Shown in pieces: positions 1-9,402 of a stretch of DNA of 64,000 bases; within the stretch, counting starts at the first letter, position 1; each line of letters starts with the position of its first letter. The DNA is from Capsicum annuum. Its lineage: Eukaryota; Streptophyta; Magnoliopsida; Solanales; Solanaceae. The position numbers and the translations under genes were made by a program. The stretch is taken from contig NC_061111.1 in assembly GCF_002878395.1 (NCBI RefSeq), positions 28,252,374-28,316,373 of the forward strand, in the 5' to 3' direction. Below the pieces are notes generated by a model. That model saw only the letters and a program-made list of their open reading frames with translations. It was not told the DNA's origin and did no database searches.

Positions 1-850
1 CATCAAGGATTTATTCACCTTAGTTCTTTCGAATCTAAAGTGTACAACAAATTGTACAAACTATCCAAGAAGTTAATCCTGCTAGGGAATTAATGTGTAA
101 ATTAGAGTTTGGAAACCCTAATTTCTCATCACACTCTCTTTTCCAAACAGTAACTTTTCTATCGAACAAGTTATTGCTATAATGGCGTATTCCCTATGTT
201 TGCAACCACGAGAATTCAATCAAAATGAAGAGAGTAATGATATAAGTGGTGTGACATATCATAAATTCAAAAACCCATAGCAATAGAGAGTATACTACAA
301 GGTTTCCATAACCCTAACAAATGAGCTTAGCTACTCATGAATAAAACAGAAATCAACATAGAAATATTCATCATACCAAAACTTAGAATGATTTTGGTGA
401 TGAAGATGACTAGTGAAATTAAGAGAGAAACACGTTTCTCTCTCTTTGTATTCAAGCTAAGCCGTCTGTTCTCCTTTCAAAACTAATACAGAATCTGAAT
501 AATACCTAAAAATTCAGAAATAAGGTTTTTAATAACATCCTTCTCTAATAAATTGCTACTGCATCCTTAACTATTTAAAAATGTTGAGTTTGCCCGGGAA
601 AAAGTTCCCATGCATCACATTCAGTCCAAGAGCTGCTTTCCTTTTTATGTGAAGTCTTCCTTTGCTGTCCACAGGTCCCCAAAGTGCTGAAATCTTCCTC
701 ATTAGTACCTGAAAAGCATGCTAATCACATAGGTCAGCTCACTTAACTAAAAATATACTAAAAGTGCAAGAATTATGTATCTTATCCTCAAAACTTAGCT
801 AAAACATGGGTAAGTTATGGTGCTTAGACGTATAAATACGCCCAACATCA
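1..850 (-). mobile_element. LTR fragment of an unclassified LTR retrotransposon, cut by the window edge
   Basis: Read on the minus strand, an LTR appears to start at 850 with TGATGTTGGGCGTATTTATA, which gives both a TG terminus and a TATA-like box. The Athila-A LTRs start in much the same way (TGATCTTGGGCATATTTATA). To its right lies a Tekay-like LTR piece that seems to be interrupted at this point. The other end of the LTR lies beyond base 1, so no target duplication can be checked. I see no coding potential. The lineage is not determined. Confidence 0.5.
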
Positions 851-1080
851 TGACGCGCTACAGGCCTGAATGACAATGTTTAATGACTAAAACTTAAAAT
901 CGCCATAAATTCTTACCAGGTTGTCGGATTTAGGCAAATTTTCTATCATTGGAAGGCTAATTGAATTTCCTATGCAATGGCAAGATCAAATCTGAAAATT
1001 ACTAAGTATTTCAAAAATTTTATTTAGGATAGCCTATGTACTGAGGGTTAATCTATGCTAGGAAAATACGGGGTATTACA
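851..1080 (-). mobile_element. Tekay-like LTR start fragment
   Basis: On the minus strand this begins at 1080 with TGTAATACCCCGTATTTT, the same start as the Tekay-2 LTR at 37234. It is preceded at 1081-1096 by a purine tract and the words found before the 3' LTRs at 8557 and 55156. Only about 230 bp survive before the neighbouring LTR interrupts it. Positions 897-1080 are repeated with small changes at 1762-1945. Confidence 0.7.
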
Positions 1081-1757
1081 ATATCTCTCCCTTGGGAACA
1101 TTTGTCCTCGAATGTTACTAGTTAAGCTAAGAGAGTACGTACAGATTGAGTTTACGTACTGAACTAGACATGCACAACTGAAGCATGATTATGTGACTAG
1201 TCTGATAGGCTGAACTTACATTCAAAACATGCATGTCTGATGAATGAATACATATCTGAACGGATTAATAAATACATGACTGAATATGCATGAATGGGAA
1301 CATGAGGACATGACTAAATCTGATTCATGATACATGAACTGAACTAATTCCTTGGATACGTTTCATGATAGGGGGATGGCCATACGGCTGAGATTGGGAC
1401 TTGAGGTTCAAGTATAAGGATCCCTTACTTCAACTGGACTTGCTACGTGAAGAGAAAATTAAACGTTTAGATCGTGATAGATCAGGGATTATAGTGTATC
1501 TCCCCTTTGGTACACTATGTTCCTCGAGAATGCTGACTTGGCTAAGATAATAAAGAAAAGCATGAGACAATACATGGGGCACCTATAAACTAAATCATGA
1601 CTGAATATCTGGGATCTAATACTAAAGCATAAATATGTAAACGGGAGATCTGTAACATACCAGTGACTACATCAGGAGAACTTTCCTGATCTTGTGTGGA
1701 ATGAAGTACGTAAACCTATTTAGGTGTTGCCCACTGGTGGCACTGGAAGCAGCACCT
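1081..1757 (-). pseudogene. Rearranged internal remnant of a Tekay-like element (3' tail joined to the gag-PR junction)
   Basis: At 1081-1130 the minus strand carries the Tekay polypurine tract and the conserved text about 35 bp upstream of it. At 1640-1757 it reads as the end of gag and the start of protease (a GA-SSATSGQ segment), matching Tekay-1 near 4805-4920. RT and integrase, which should lie between these parts, are missing, so the element has suffered a large internal deletion. A second tract like the pre-LTR end lies at 1490-1530. No open frame remains. Confidence 0.6.
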
Positions 1758-1945
1758 TGTTAAAATCGCCATAACTTCTTACCCGGTTGTCGAATTTAGG
1801 CAAATTTTATATCTTTTGAAAGCTAATTGAATTTTCTACGCAATGGCAGGCTCAAATATGAAAATTACTAAGTATTTCCAAAATTTAATTTAGGATAACC
1901 CATGTAATGAGGGTAAATCAAGGCTAGAAAAATACGGGGTATTAG
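1758..1945 (-). mobile_element. Second Tekay-like LTR start fragment
   Basis: This is a diverged direct copy of 897-1080, ending in the same GGGGTATTA terminus on the plus strand. It lies on the wrong side of the gag-PR remnant to be a simple LTR of the same copy. Recombination between elements or a nested deletion is likely. It abuts the copia remnant directly. Confidence 0.6.
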
Positions 1946-3076
1946 ACAAGTCATCTACAATGCATAAAAATAATGATATACTATGTAATTCTAGAGCCAT
2001 AACATGTTTCTCAAACAAGTCTTTAGATATCACCTTAGTAAAGGGATCAACTATCATTTTTCATGTAGGAATGCATTGTAAATTTATTTCTCCACTAGTT
2101 ACTATGTCTCTTACAAAGTTATACCTGATATCAATGTACTTGGTCTTGCTGTGATATTTAGGATCCTTTATATATGCGATATCCACTTGACCGTCACAAT
2201 ATAAAATCATGGGACCCTTAAAATTCTTTGTGATGCTCAAATGCTCAAAGAATGTTGTCAACCAAACAACTTCTTATACTGTAGACGCACAAGCCACAAA
2301 TTTGGATTTCATAGTTGATAGGGCTGTGCAAGTTTGTTTCTAACTTTTCCATAAAATTGCACCACCACTTAGCAAGAAGGCATAACCAAAAGTTGATTTT
2401 CTATCATATCGGTCGCCAACCCAATCAGCATCTGTATAACCTCTTATGGATAAATCAGATCCACGATAGCATAGTGAATAATTAGCAGTTCCATTCAAGT
2501 ATTAAAAAATTCTCTTTACTTTTTTCCAATGATCTCTTACAGGATTGGTGGATTGATACCTGCTAACCAGACCTACGACATAACAAATGTCTGGACGAGT
2601 GCATATCATAACATATATTAAACTCTCAACTGTACTGGAATATGGTACTCGAGACATGTCTTCATTTTTTTTTAGTTTTTGAACATATTTCAAGGCTTAA
2701 AGTTTCACCTCTTGCTATAGGAGGATCCATGGATTTGCAACTATTCATTTGAAAATGTTCCAAAAATTTCATTATGTATGTTTCTTGAGATAGACTCAAA
2801 ATTTTCTTGGAATGGTCTCTTTGGATTTTAACACCCAATATATAGTCTGCTTCACCCATATCTTTCATGTCAAATGACTTTGAAAGGAATGATCTAACAG
2901 TTTTTACATACTCTAAATTATTTTCAGCTAATAAAATACATCCACGTAAAGTGAAAGAATCACAAACATTTTAGTGGACTTTTTCACATAGATGCAATAG
3001 TCTTCAACGATCATGGTGAAATCAAATAAAATCACTTGCTTATGAAATCTCAGGTACCACTTCCTTGGAGACTACT
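1946..3076 (-). pseudogene. Ty1/copia pol remnant: reverse transcriptase C-terminus and RNase H
   Basis: Read leftwards from about 3040, the minus strand encodes the end of a copia reverse transcriptase. A degraded YVDD box (YVDV) is followed by FDMKDMGEADYILGVKI near 2880-2820, then VPYSSTVESLIYVMICTRPDICY near 2650-2575. RNase H follows: GYTDADW near 2440-2420 and YCDGQVDIAYIKDPKYHSKTKYIDI near 2205-2125. Stops and frame changes break it into pieces (2868-2662, 2693-2502, 2261-2061). No copia LTR is visible on either side. The copy is cut at 1945 and at 3076, where the Tekay-1 LTR begins. The fold and motif order are secure; the copia lineage is not. Confidence 0.85.
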
Positions 3077-3507
3077 GGTTCAGAGCCACGAGTTCCAAAT
3101 CAGCAGTAGCATTCCAGTCGCAGGGTTGCAGTGAGTCCTCATACATTTGAGGGCGATATTAGTTTATTTCATTTATTACTTCAGGTCAGTTTTATGGAGT
3201 TAGTTGGAGACATGTTCCTTTAACTCCTTATTCAAAAAGTACTTAGGGGCTTTCAGATTTAATTTAGATTTATGTTCAGTTTTGATTCAGACTTCAGTTG
3301 TTTTGGGTATTTATCACCCACATGGATGTTATGTTTTTTATTGATTTTTTATCCAGTTGAACCTTATGGCCTATTATTCATGTTATCCGCATATTACATG
3401 TATATTATGCAGTGTACAGGTACAGATATCAGTCATGGATTAGCTTACAGCCCTTTGGGGTCATGAGCACCGTGTAGCATTTTGGTTTAGATAATCGAGG
3501 TATTACA
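3077..3507 (+). mobile_element. Tekay-1 5' LTR, last 431 bp only
   Basis: Homology to the 3' LTR starts at GGTTCAGAGCC (3077; equivalent 10914) and runs to the CA terminus at 3507 (equivalent 11345). To the left the copia remnant begins abruptly. The missing 2.36 kb would have included promoter and leader, so this copy cannot be transcribed from its own 5' LTR. Confidence 0.85.
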
Positions 3508-3510
3508 AAC

Positions 3511-3524
3511 TTGGTATCAGAGCC
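3511..3524 (+). other. Primer binding site, initiator tRNA-Met type
   Basis: TTGGTATCAGAGCC lies three bases after the LTR end. TGGTATCAGAGC is the usual complement to the 3' end of plant initiator tRNA-Met used by chromoviruses. Confidence 0.9.
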
Positions 3525-3699
3525 TAAGATTCAATAGAGTCCTAGGATGTCTAAAAACCGTATGTAGTAGGGTCTTGTACATGGGTGTGTTACGCACCAC
3601 ATTTATGTGTTGGAGGCTATGAGATGTTTTAGGAATAGTTTCCATTCTTTCAGTATTCATTTTGTGATAGTGAGCATAATCTCAACTTAAACTCTTATT

Positions 3700-3727
3700 C
3701 TTATCTATTCTTCTCTTATTTCAGAAT
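3700..3727 (+). promoter_or_regulatory. Candidate splice acceptor just upstream of the gag start
   Basis: A pyrimidine-rich run ends in CTTATTTCAG at 3724, three bases before the gag ATG at 3728. Tekay-2 has the equivalent CCATTTATAG at 50252, three bases before its gag ATG. The matching donor lies in the LTR (see 9398, 37959, 55828). Splicing is predicted, not shown. Confidence 0.5.
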
Positions 3728-4930
3728 ATGCCTCCAAAGAGAATAAACCAGCCAGCTCATCAGCCCGAAGATTCTTTGCGCGAACACATTTCTTATGCAG
3801 AGTTTAAGGCTGCATTCACCATACTTGCTCAGTTGTGGCTGCCCAGAATGGATGACCACCAATTATTTCGGTCATTCCAGTGGTCAACTCAGCCGCAGCT
3901 AGGATTCAGGACTTCACCCAAATGAACCCTCCATCTTTCTTTGGGTCTAAGTCTATTGAAGACCCTCAGGAGTTTATTGACCAAATCCAGAAGGTTATTG
4001 ACATCATAGGTGTTACTTCTGTTAAGAGTGCTGAGTTAGCCACATACTAGTTACAAGATATGGCCCATACTTGGTACAAACAGTAGAAGTTTGAGAGGGT
4101 AGAGGATGCAGGTCCTATTGAGTGGGAGGCATTTATCATGGCTTTCTTAGACAGATTCTTTCCCCAAAAGATGAGGGCGGCCAAAGTTCTTGAGTTCAAC
4201 AATCTTAGACCGGGAAATATGAAGGTTAAGGAGTATTCTCTTAGATTTACTCAGTTACCCAGATATGCCCCTCATTTGGTTGCAGACAACAGGGCTAAGA
4301 TGAGCCAATTCGTGTCAGGGGTGAATGATAGCATGGTAAATGAGTATAGGTCTGCGATGCTGAACAATGATATGACTTTAGCTAGACTCATGACCTATGT
4401 CCAGCAAATAAAAGATTAGAAGGTTAAGACTAGGGAGAGGCAGAACAAGAGAGCAAGATCAGGTAGTTTCAATTTTGCTCAGCCCAAATCAGAGGGAAAA
4501 AACCATTTGCAGTTTCATCCTAAGTCAGTAGTTCCAGCCCCTTTATTCGCCAATGCCCTAGTGCCAAAATTCAAAGACAGCAATAGAGACAGAGCATCAG
4601 GCTCTAAATCTCAGGGTAGTGTTAGCAGTACCTGAACTAATCCATTATGTCAGACTTGTGGTAAGAACCACAAGGGTATTTGCATAGCCGGTAGTGATGT
4701 CTATTTTGGTTATGGCAATCCAGGCCATAGGATTAGCGAGTGTCCTCAGCCAGGTCTTCAGGGTCAGCAAAATCGGTCCACAGCTCAGTCTGATCGCTCG
4801 AACCAGCAGGGTGCCACTTCCAGTGCTACCAGTGGGCAATGACCAAATAGACTTTATGCTCTTCAGACTCAACAGAATTAGGAAAATTCTCCTGATATCG
4901 TTATTAGTATGTTATAGATCTTCCATGTTC
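3728..4930 (+). pseudogene. gag: Tekay-1 gag (capsid and zinc knuckle), broken
   Basis: The start ATG gives MPPKRINQPAHQ. One frameshift lies near 3900, and a second frame then reads TQMNPPSFFGSKSIEDPQEF, the usual start of the chromovirus capsid core. The capsid block continues through FLDRFFPQKMRAAKVLEF (4145) and LARLMTYVQQI (4380-4410). The nucleocapsid knuckle near 4640-4745 is damaged: two cysteines expected in the second knuckle read as Tyr (DVYFGYGNPGHRISEC). In-frame stops include TAG at 4048 (Gln expected) and TAG at 4084 (Trp expected). In a working element this protein forms the cytoplasmic virus-like particle. Confidence 0.85.
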
Positions 4931-5440
4931 ATGTTTATGCTTTGCTAGACCTAGGTGCATCCTTGTCTTTTTTTACTCTCTTCGTAGCAGGCAACTTCAG
5001 AATCAGTCCCAAAATTTTAGCAGAGCCCTTTTCAGTCTCTACCCCAGTTGGTAAAACCATCATAGCTCGGTGGATATACAGGAACTACCCGGTTATGATA
5101 TTTCAGAAATCTATGTCAGCAGATTTAGTCGAGTTAGAGATGATTGGTTTTGATGTCATTCTCGACATGGATTGGCTTCATTCCTACTATGCCACAGTCG
5201 ACTGTAGAAACTGGATAGTTCAGTTTCAATTCCTAAATGAACCCATCCTAGGGTGGAGGGGTAGTACTTCATCATGCAGGGGTCAGCTTGTTTCCTACCT
5301 TCAGGCAAGGAAAATGATTTCTAAGGGGTATGTGTATCATCTCGTGTATGTTAAAGATTTTAGTTCTGAATCTCCCAGTCTTGAATTAATCCCAGTTGTT
5401 AATGAATATTCAGATGTCATTCCTAAAGATCTTTAAGGCA
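4931..5440 (+). pseudogene. Tekay-1 protease (aspartic)
   Basis: An open stretch from 4942 carries the retropepsin region. ALLDLGASLSF stands where ALLDxGA is expected, so the catalytic Asp is present but the following Ser/Thr is Leu. Downstream are FDVILDMDWLHSYYATVDC (about 5150-5200) and a linker ending VNEYSDVIPKDL at 5436, typical of the PR-RT junction in Tekay elements. This enzyme normally cleaves the Gag-Pol polyprotein inside particles. A TAG at about 4914 separates it from gag. Confidence 0.8.
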
Positions 5441-6760
5441 TTTCTCCCAAAAGGGCAATATACTTCGATATTGATCTGCCTCCAGATACTTAGTCTATCT
5501 CTATTCTACCATATAGAATGGCACTAGTAACACTAAAAGAACTGAAACATCAGTTGAAGGATCTCTTATATAAGGGATTCATCAGGACCAGTATATCCCC
5601 ATGGGGTGCACCAATTTTATTTGTGCGCAAGAAAGACGGTTCTCTCAGGATGTGTATTGATTACCGTCAGCTCAACAAAGTTACAGTCAAGAACAGGTAT
5701 CCACTTCCCAGAATAGATGACCTATTTGACCAACTTCAGGGTGCCAGTTATTTTTCCAAGATAGACCTCAGATCAGGCTATCATCAGCTCAGAGTTAGAG
5801 AATGTGACATCCCAAAGACAGCTTTCCGTACTCGGTATGGCCACATCAAATTTCTAGTCATGTCCTTTTGTCTTACCAATACCCCTGTAGCTTTCGTGCA
5901 CTTGATAAACTGGGTGTTCAAGCAGTACTTGGACATGTTTCTCATAGTCTTCATAGATGATATTCTGGTCTTTTCCCGCACTGAGTGTGATCATTTAGAC
6001 CATCTAAAAAATGTTCTTCAGACTCTCAGAGATCATCAATTGTTTGGCAAATTCAATAAGTGCGAATTTTGTCTAAGATCAGTAGCATTCCTTGGCCATA
6101 TTGTTTCTGGTGATGGCATTAGGGTAGATCCTTAGAAAACTGTAGTAAGAAACTGGCCTTGCCCTGTCTCTCCATCAAATATCAGGAGTTTCTTGGGTTT
6201 TGCTGGCTATTATAGATGTTTTGTTGAGGGATTTTCTTCTATTGCATCCCCTATGTCCAGATTGACTTACAAAAAGGTCAAGTTTCAGTGTTCAGATTCA
6301 TGCGAGAAGAGTTTTTAGGAATTGACGACTCGACTCACCTCAGCTCCAGTCTTAGCTCTTCTAGATGGTTCAGATGGCTTTGTAGTATATTGTGATTCAT
6401 CTAGAGTAGGTTTAGGTTATGTCCTTATGCATCATGTTAAGGTCATAGCCTATGCCTCCAGACAGTTAAATCCCCATGAGAAGAATTATCCTACTCATGA
6501 TCTTGAGTTAGCAACCATGGTATTTGCCTTACAGATTTAGAGGCATTACTTATACGGAGTTTATGTTGATGTCTTCACAGATCACAAGAGTCTCCATTAT
6601 GTCTTTTCTCAGAAAGATCTCAATCTTCGTCAGAGAAGGTGGTTAGAGCTTTTGAAAGATTATGACATAAGTGTCCTTTACCATCCGGGAAAGGCCAACA
6701 TTATGGCCGACTCTCTTAGTAGACTCTTCATGGGTAGTGTTTCTCACGTAGAGGATAGCA
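5441..6760 (+). pseudogene. pol: Tekay-1 reverse transcriptase and RNase H
   Basis: [41 protein letters not shown] (about 5630-5750), [15 protein letters not shown] (5755-5800), and an intact catalytic [11 protein letters not shown] (about 5945-5975). TAG codons at 6133 and 6317 interrupt where Gln is expected. RNase H follows: [17 protein letters not shown] (about 6380-6430), [13 protein letters not shown] (6490-6530) and TDHKSLHY (about 6580-6600). A TAG at 6538 replaces the expected Trp of LQIWRHYLYG. The domains copy the RNA genome into DNA and remove RNA. The reading frame is otherwise largely kept. Confidence 0.9.
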
Positions 6761-6769
6761 AGAAGAAGG

Positions 6770-8226
6770 TATCTTAGGAAATTCATCACCTTGCCAGGCT
6801 AGGCATTTGCTTAGTCGACTCTTCCGAGGTGGTGTATGTATTCAGAGTAGTTCAGAGTCATCTCTAGTTTTTGAGGTGAAAGAAAAGAAAGATAGGGATC
6901 CTAACCTTATCAAGCTAAAAGATTTAGTTCAGCTAGGTGTAGATGACTTGAGGCAGTGAATTCTTGTAGAAGCATATGGTGCATGATACTCTGTTCATCC
7001 AGGGGCCACTAAGATATACCGCAACTTATGGGAGATCTATTGGTGGAGTGGGATGAAGAGGGACGTTGCAAAGTTTATGGCTAAGTACTCTACATGTCAG
7101 CAGGTTAAGATAGAGCATCAAAAACCTAGTGGTTCCATCTAGTAGTTCACCATTCCTACTTGGAAATGAGAAGAAGTGAACATGGACTTCGTGCCGGGTT
7201 TGCCTAGAACTCATTATCAGCATGATTCAGTTTGGGTCACTATAGACAGAATGACCAAGTCAGCTCATTTCCTTCCAGTTCGTACCTCTTATTCAGCCGT
7301 GGATTATGCCAAACTATATATCAGGGAGTTGGTCAGATTACACGATGTTCCACTATCTATCATCTCAGAAAGAGGTACCCAATTCACCTGTCACTTCTGG
7401 AAATCATTCCTAAAGGGTCTTGGTATCCAAGTTTATCTTAGTATAATATTTCATCCTCAGACAGATGGTCAAGTAGAGAGGACCATTTAGACTCTTGAAG
7501 ATATGCTAAGATCATGTGCAATTTATTTCAAGGGTAGTTGGGATGACCACTTGCCTTTGATTGAATTTGCATACAATAATAGCTATCATTATGGTATTCA
7601 GATGGATTCATTTGAAGCTCTCTATGGTAGGAGATGTAGATCTCTAATCGTTTAGTTTGAAGTTAGTGAGGCCTCAGTTATAGGTCCTGACTTAGTATTC
7701 GACGCCTTAGAGAAAGTTCAGTTGATCAGAAAGAGACTCTGGGTTGCTCAGAGCCGATAGAATTCTTATGCAGATGTTCGTAGAAAGGATCTTAAATTCG
7801 AGGTCATTGACTATGTCTATCTTAAGATCTCTCCCATGAAGGGAGTGAAGAAGTTCGGCAAGAAAGGAAAACTCAGTCCCTAATATTTCGGTCCCTTCAG
7901 GATTCTCAATCACTTCAACAAGGTAGCTTATGAGCTTGAATTGCCTTCATATCTATCCTCAGTTCATCCAGTCTTTCATGTCTCTTTTCTCAAGAAGTTC
8001 ATAGCTAACCCAGCAGTTGTGGTCCCTATTTAGAGCATTGACATTCAAAATAGCCTCTTATGAAGAGATTCTATTCGAAATCTTAGACTATCAGACTCAT
8101 CTATTGAGGATCAAATAAGTCCCTTTAGTCAAGGTTCTTTGGAGAAATCAGTCTCATGAGGGAGCTACTTGGGAAGCAGAAGAAAATATGCGTACCAAGT
8201 ATCCTCACCTCTTCTCCGCCAATTGA
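6770..8226 (+). pseudogene. Tekay-1 integrase and C-terminal chromodomain
   Basis: The HHCC zinc region lies near 6965-7110. The catalytic core starts at NMDFVPGLPR (7177) with the first Asp in WVTIDRMTKSAHF. The second catalytic Asp is changed: SERGTQF replaces SDRGTQF (GAA at 7368). The Glu is kept in DGQVERTI (about 7464-7485). A GPF motif near 7890 marks the integrase C-terminus. The chromodomain reads from about 8058 (EEILFEILDYQTHLLRI) to WEAEENMRTKYPHLF, with a stop at 8224-8226; such domains steer integration to modified histones. Stops at 7139-7144, 7488 and 7656 stand at Gln or Trp positions. Confidence 0.88.
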
Positions 8227-8556
8227 GATCAAGCTCAAGGTAATAGTTCTCCTTAAGCTTATTCAGTTTAATGTTCATGTTACCATCATAAACTTGGTAT
8301 ATATTACCATTTCATACTCAGTCATGCATACATGTAACAATTCTGTGACGTAATCTTGCATCAGATATGTATGAGTTCAGTTTGGTAGTTATGCATCAGA
8401 TATGTATGTTTAGTATGAACAGATATATTTAACTTATCATTCAGGTCATTTATGTCATCATGTTTCATATTTTTCATCCCTTAATTAAGGCCAATCATTA
8501 GTAATCTCACCTTAGTCAGTTTCATTCAAGGATGAATATTCCCAAGGGGGAGATAT
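8227..8556 (+). other. Tekay-1 3' untranslated tail and polypurine tract
   Basis: Noncoding AT-rich sequence leads to the conserved text TTCAAGGATGAATATTCCCA and the purine tract AAGGGGGAGATAT directly before the LTR start. This tract primes plus-strand DNA synthesis. The same text stands before the LTRs at 55156 (plus) and 1080 (minus). Confidence 0.8.
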
Positions 8557-8884
8557 TGTAATACCCCAAAAGTTCAGACATTTTTAGGATCATGCTTCGA
8601 ACTTATGAGTAATAAAATTTTAGTGATTTGGTAGTTCTATGATCAAGGTTTATGCATATTAAGGCCTCAAACTTTTCCTAGATAATAGAAAAATCAAAAC
8701 ATTTCCTTAGCGATTGAATTCTTGAGAAGGATATTGGTATAGTCAACTTCAAACGAGCATATCTCTCGTTATATTATGAATTTTGGCTATCATGACCCAC
8801 CAATAGATATATAATTGAATTATATTTCTAAATATACCAATTTCTCATAAATCCTATATCGGATCAAGGAGTTATGCCCATTTT

Positions 8885-9160
8885 ACTCCATCATGTCAAG
8901 CTGGGAAACTGAGTGATGACATTCGTGATAAGCTGTCACGCCCGTGATGGCCTATCACCAACGTCATCAGCCCTGGGCAGATTTTTACTCCCAGTGATGA
9001 AATTTTGTGACAATCCGTCACGCCCGTGATGGCCTATCACCAATGTCGTCAACCTTAACTAGAAAACCAATATTTCACCTTTTTGTGACGACAATTCATG
9101 ATGACCTATCACCAGTATGACGGCTTGTCACGAATGTCGTCAGCTATTTTTTCAGAAATT
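8885..9160 (+). repeat. U3 dyad modules of the TGACG/GTGAT-ATCAC type
   Basis: Three imperfect modules of about 80-100 bp. The first has outer arms TGATGAC (8914-8920) and GTCATCA (8963-8969) around CGTGA..TCACG (8924-8940) and GTGAT-GGCCT-ATCAC (8944-8958). The second repeats GTGAT-GGCCT-ATCAC at 9026-9040. The third, near 9085-9150, is weaker. The block ends about 60 bp before the TATA-like box. An equivalent module of nearly the same size stands in the unrelated Athila-B LTRs. Confidence 0.8.
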
Positions 9161-9204
9161 GAGGGACATTTTAGTAAGGGTATTTTGGTCTTTTTCCTTT
9201 ACTT

Positions 9205-9402
9205 CCCATGACTTATAACCCTAAAGGAACGTATTAGCTTCCGTTCTCTTTAGTTAAACATCTCAAAAAGCTCTCTCATACACTCTCAACCACAAGATTA
9301 GGGTTTCCTCTCAAGATCATCTCCTCAAGAGCAAGCCTAAGGATTTTTTGAATAACCTTTAGAAACATTGTACCTCTTTCAAGATTTAATCACTAAGGTA
9401 TG
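9205..9402 (+). promoter_or_regulatory. Tekay-1 LTR promoter, leader and candidate splice donor
   Basis: ACTTATAACC at 9211-9220 is the best TATA candidate. From about 9245 the leader is pyrimidine- and CTC-rich with no ATG before ACTAAG/GTATGC, where the intron would start at 9398. The first ATG lies within the donor itself. The donor position and the block after it are conserved in Tekay-2 and in the minus LTR at 59467. Confidence 0.5.

Noticed and set aside
3508..8226. Integrated plant pararetrovirus (caulimovirid)
   Set aside because: LTRs, integrase and a chromodomain are present and no movement protein is seen, so it is a Ty3/gypsy retrotransposon.
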